A stretch of 64,000 bases of DNA from Muricoccus harenae (GTDB lineage: Bacteria; Pseudomonadota; Alphaproteobacteria; Acetobacterales; Acetobacteraceae). A program made the translations under genes and the position numbers. A model generated the notes under the pieces. It was not told the DNA's origin. It saw only the letters and a program-made list of their open reading frames with translations, and made no database searches. Location: NCBI RefSeq assembly GCF_009848505.1, contig NZ_WWDL01000001.1, positions 124,001 to 188,000 on the forward strand, written 5' to 3'. This document shows, piece after piece, positions 61,289 to 64,000 of this stretch (position 1 is the stretch's first letter; every line of letters starts with the position of its first letter).

Positions 61289-63412
61289 CTAGCGCGCATA
61301 GCCTCCGATCCCGCGCCGGGCGGCATCTTCCCGCCCGGCCCGCGTCACTTCCCAAAGCGCGTTGTCCACCGCCAGGCGCTGCCCGCCATCGCGCTGCACC
61401 GGGCGGATCACCGCCGTGCCGTATCCGCGCGAATCCTGGCCGAACAAGGAGAGCGGCACGCGCACATAGATGCCCTTGTCGAAGGACCCCTCGCCAAAGC
61501 GGGAGAAGGGCACGTCGGTGAAGGTGGCGAAGGCGCCCACCTCGATGCCGCTGTCGAAGCGGCGCCCCATCTCGATCGTCCCGCCCCAATCGCCCGCCAG
61601 GTAGCGGCCCGCGCGCAGGATGCCGTAGAGGTTCCACACCGGCAGATCCGCGTAGAGCGAGACATGCCCTGTCGCCACGCCATAGTCGCGGAAGCCAAAG
61701 AGCCCGTCCGTCGCGCGTTGCTGCACGACATTGAGGTCTAGCCCCAGGGCGAAGCCGCGATCCACCGGGCGCCACAGCACCTCCGAGGAGATGCCGCCGA
61801 ACATCGGCTCCAGCAGCCCCGCCGTGGCGCGCGCGAAGACATCGGGCGCCAGGTTCCACACGCGCTCGGCATAGAGGCCGGGGATGGAGGTCTTCCCGTC
61901 CCGCGCATAGAGCGCGTAGTCGCTGCGCACCCGCGGAAGCTGGCTGTCCGAGGGCAGGCCGCGGTCGAGATTGCCGAAGACGGCCTGCTGCACCGCCCCC
62001 GCCGCGCTGAAGCCCGCCCCGAACTCCACCCGCGCGCCCGCCGCCACGGCGCCCTGGTAGCGCAGCGTGCGGGATGGATCGCCGAGCTGGAGGCTGAGGC
62101 GCGGTTCCACCACCCAATCCCAATGCGGGCCCGGCTCGGCGAAGGCGTCGGGCCAAGCGGTGCCCTCGGCGGGAAACAGCGTGGTGGCGGACCAGGCCTC
62201 CTCTGCGCTGCCCCCCGGCGCCGTGCGATCGCCGGCTGCGGCCTCGATGGCGCGGCGCGGCACCATCATCGCTCCCATCTCGGCCCCGGCCTGCCACCAG
62301 GACAGGCGAATCACTTCCACCTCGGGCGGCAGGATAGCGTTCACCGCACGCAGCACGCGGGACGCCACCTGCGGCAGGCTGCGGAAACGCCCTTCCGAGA
62401 CGGCAATCCGCGCCTCCACCCCGCGCTCCTCATAGGCGATGGGCCGGAACCCCGCTTCGCGCAGCGCCTCGAAGGCCGCCACCGACCGGGGCTCCTCCCC
62501 GGCGGCACGCCGCGCGGGCATGGGCGGGAGCGGGCGCAGCGGCGGGGCAGATGGCGGCGTCGCAGGGTCCATCCGCAGCGACAGCCGCGCCAGCAGGTCC
62601 GTGCCGTGCACGAATTGCAGGCCGGCGTCGACGAATTCGGCGGACCATTGCAGCCCGAAGTTCACCGGGCTGCGTGCCGCCCCCCGCAGCGGGCCGCGCC
62701 GCACCGGATAGCCGCCGCGCTCGTCACGCAGGGCGTCGCCCGACCATTCGATCTTGGCGCGCAGCCCCTCCACCTCGCCCCAGGGTGTCTCGAGCCGCGG
62801 CAGGCTGTATTCGGCACCACCGAAGACCGCGACATTCTCTCCCCGGAAGAAGTCCAGCCGCAGCGTGCCGCCCCGGCCCACGTCTCGCGGGCGGGTGCGG
62901 AAGCCATCGGAGAGGTCGGTCAGCGGATTGGCGAAGTCACCGCGCGTGCCCAGCCGCCCGAAACCGAGGCCGAGGGATACGTCCAGCGGCCCCCAGCGGC
63001 GGGAGGCCACCACATATTCCCCGCCATAGATCCCGGTGCCGATCAGGTCCTGCAGCCCGATGGCGAGCGCCGGGTTCCACGGCCCTTCCTCCAGAAGCCG
63101 CAGCTTCACGTCAAAGGAACGGTCGGTGGTGCTGCCCTGGCCAGTGGTGGCATTCAGCCGCTCGCTCAGCCGGAAGGTGGTCTCCAGGAAGGGCAGGGCC
63201 TGGAAGTTGAGGAACCAGAAGCGCCTCTGGTGGCGGTAGGAGCCGCCGGCCTCCAGCACCCCATCTTCGCGGAAGCGGGCGTTGCGCATCTCGATCAGCC
63301 CGGCGCCGCCGAAGTCGCTGCCCGTCGCCGGCACCTCCTCGGCCATGGCCGGAATGGGGATCGCGACGGCGGGAAGCAGCATCAGAAGGGCGAGCCTGAA
63401 GGCGCGCATCAT
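61289..63412 (-). CDS. YjbH-domain outer-membrane protein
   Basis: A 707-residue exported protein with a signal of about 24 residues, then SDFGGAGLIEMRNARFREDGVLEAGGSYRHQRRFWFLNFQALPFLETTFRLSERL. It continues with alternating hydrophobic strands typical of the YjbH beta-barrel family. YjbH accompanies exopolysaccharide export genes (yjbEFGH) in E. coli. Here the partners are absent, so its own role is uncertain. The end FRDYGVATGHVSLYADLP... fits the barrel. ATG at 63412; a second Met follows it. Confidence 0.85.
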   Translation of the reverse strand: MMRAFRLALLMLLPAVAIPIPAMAEEVPATGSDFGGAGLIEMRNARFREDGVLEAGGSYRHQRRFWFLNFQALPFLETTFRLSERLNATTGQGSTTDRSFDVKLRLLEEGPWNPALAIGLQDLIGTGIYGGEYVVASRRWGPLDVSLGLGFGRLGTRGDFANPLTDLSDGFRTRPRDVGRGGTLRLDFFRGENVAVFGGAEYSLPRLETPWGEVEGLRAKIEWSGDALRDERGGYPVRRGPLRGAARSPVNFGLQWSAEFVDAGLQFVHGTDLLARLSLRMDPATPPSAPPLRPLPPMPARRAAGEEPRSVAAFEALREAGFRPIAYEERGVEARIAVSEGRFRSLPQVASRVLRAVNAILPPEVEVIRLSWWQAGAEMGAMMVPRRAIEAAAGDRTAPGGSAEEAWSATTLFPAEGTAWPDAFAEPGPHWDWVVEPRLSLQLGDPSRTLRYQGAVAAGARVEFGAGFSAAGAVQQAVFGNLDRGLPSDSQLPRVRSDYALYARDGKTSIPGLYAERVWNLAPDVFARATAGLLEPMFGGISSEVLWRPVDRGFALGLDLNVVQQRATDGLFGFRDYGVATGHVSLYADLPVWNLYGILRAGRYLAGDWGGTIEMGRRFDSGIEVGAFATFTDVPFSRFGEGSFDKGIYVRVPLSLFGQDSRGYGTAVIRPVQRDGGQRLAVDNALWEVTRAGREDAARRGIGGYAR

Positions 63413-63539
63413 GGTTCGGCAGGTAAGCTCTCGTTTTCGTGATCAGATGGGCACGCGCGTGGCGCGAAGGCAAGACCTCACACTCAACCAGATGCGGCGG
63501 ATGGACAGCGGCCCGATCCCGCCCAAGGATCGGGAGGTC

Positions 63540-64000
63540 ATGACCTTCTCCCTCCTCGGGCGCTGCAGGCGCACCGGCCAGATCGGCGCCGCCGGCGCCA
63601 CCTCCGACATCGGCGTCGGCGCGCGCATCCAGCACATCGCGGCCGGGGTGGGTGCGGTGCTGACGCAGCACCGCACCGATCCGCGCCTGGGCCCGCGCGG
63701 CATCGCGCTGCTGCGGAGCGGATGCTCGGCAGGGGAGACGGTGGCGGCGCTGGCTGCCTCCACCCCGCACCATGCCTGGCGCCAGCTGGCCGCGCTGGAT
63801 GCGCGGGGACGCACCGCCCATCACCACGGGGCGCGGGTGAAGCCCGAGCGCAACGACGCCCATGGCACGGATTGCGTGGCCATTGGCAACATCCTCTCGA
63901 ATGACGGCGTGCCCGCCGCCATGGTGCGCGCCTTCGAGGCCGAGCCCGACGCCCCGCTGGGCGACCGGCTGCTGGCTGCCCTCGCCGCCGGGGAGGCTGC
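63540..64000 (+). CDS. DUF1028-family protein (N-terminal part, runs off the right edge)
   Basis: The first 153 residues are present: MTFSLLGRCRRTGQIGAAGATSDIGVGARI, then a stretch with AVLTQHRTDPRLGPRGIALL, RTAHHHGARVKPERNDAHG and IGNILSNDGVPAAMVRAFEA. This is the DUF1028 pattern (Ntn-hydrolase-like fold with Thr/Ser at position 2 region). Function is not established; homologues are often next to amino-acid or amidohydrolase genes. GGAGG lies four bases before the ATG. Confidence 0.88.
   Translation, partial: MTFSLLGRCRRTGQIGAAGATSDIGVGARIQHIAAGVGAVLTQHRTDPRLGPRGIALLRSGCSAGETVAALAASTPHHAWRQLAALDARGRTAHHHGARVKPERNDAHGTDCVAIGNILSNDGVPAAMVRAFEAEPDAPLGDRLLAALAAGEA

Noticed and set aside
1-64000. 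CRISPR arrays, integrated phage or conjugative element
   Set aside because: No spaced direct repeats of CRISPR type, no phage structural, integrase or relaxase genes seen.

Overview
This 64 kb window is chromosomal DNA of a high-GC alphaproteobacterium, most likely an Acetobacteraceae member close to Roseomonas. The call rests on the strong G+C bias at third positions, tight ATGA/GTGA overlaps, tripartite-tricarboxylate (Bug) receptors without transporters, an EipB (DUF1849) gene, a HWE-type histidine kinase and a glnD-mutS pair. It is inferred from gene content, not from a marker-gene comparison. I see no rRNA, tRNA, CRISPR array or intact prophage.

Layout. 1-18.8 kb is mixed housekeeping and redox genes: two FAD oxidoreductases, an aldehyde dehydrogenase, a beta-decarboxylating dehydrogenase, a HWE sensor kinase, and an orphan family-5 ABC solute-binding protein preceded by a clear TPP riboswitch. 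Then come a PAS protein, an SDR, an AtzH-like protein, an FAH-family enzyme, an alpha/beta hydrolase, a MATE exporter, EipB, aspS and YqgE. 19-23 kb is a worn region: a peroxiredoxin pair, a frameshifted IS3-type transposase remnant, a possible IS5-type remnant, a DUF6525-like gene and a TPR lipoprotein-like/secreted protein. 23.1-32.2 kb is one tightly packed catabolic operon: TRAP receptor and permeases, a Bug receptor, a three-subunit molybdenum hydroxylase and an amidohydrolase. It is followed by the ruins of a second amidohydrolase and of a YetF/DUF421 gene.

32.9-51.9 kb returns to core functions: a thioesterase, motA/motB, rdgB, rph, hrcA, glnD, mutS, maeB, a methyltransferase, a Bug receptor, a GST and glpK. 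A low-GC orphan gene (38.4-39.0 kb) interrupts this part. 53-59.2 kb carries a probable sugar or sugar-acid pathway: an SMP-30-type lactonase, a TetR regulator, and an operon of Gfo/Idh dehydrogenase, DUF993 aldolase-like protein, sugar-phosphate-isomerase-like protein and Bug receptor. A perfect 7-6-7 palindrome lies just before the operon and is a likely operator. 59.2-64 kb holds an unusual fusion of a papain-like peptidase with an alpha/beta hydrolase, a YjbH outer-membrane protein and the start of a DUF1028 protein.

The strongest leads are the riboswitch-controlled orphan binding protein with its Shine-Dalgarno-sequestering hairpin (8.08-8.30 kb), the peptidase-hydrolase fusion (59.2-61.1 kb), and the DUF993 operon with its operator (53.0-59.2 kb).
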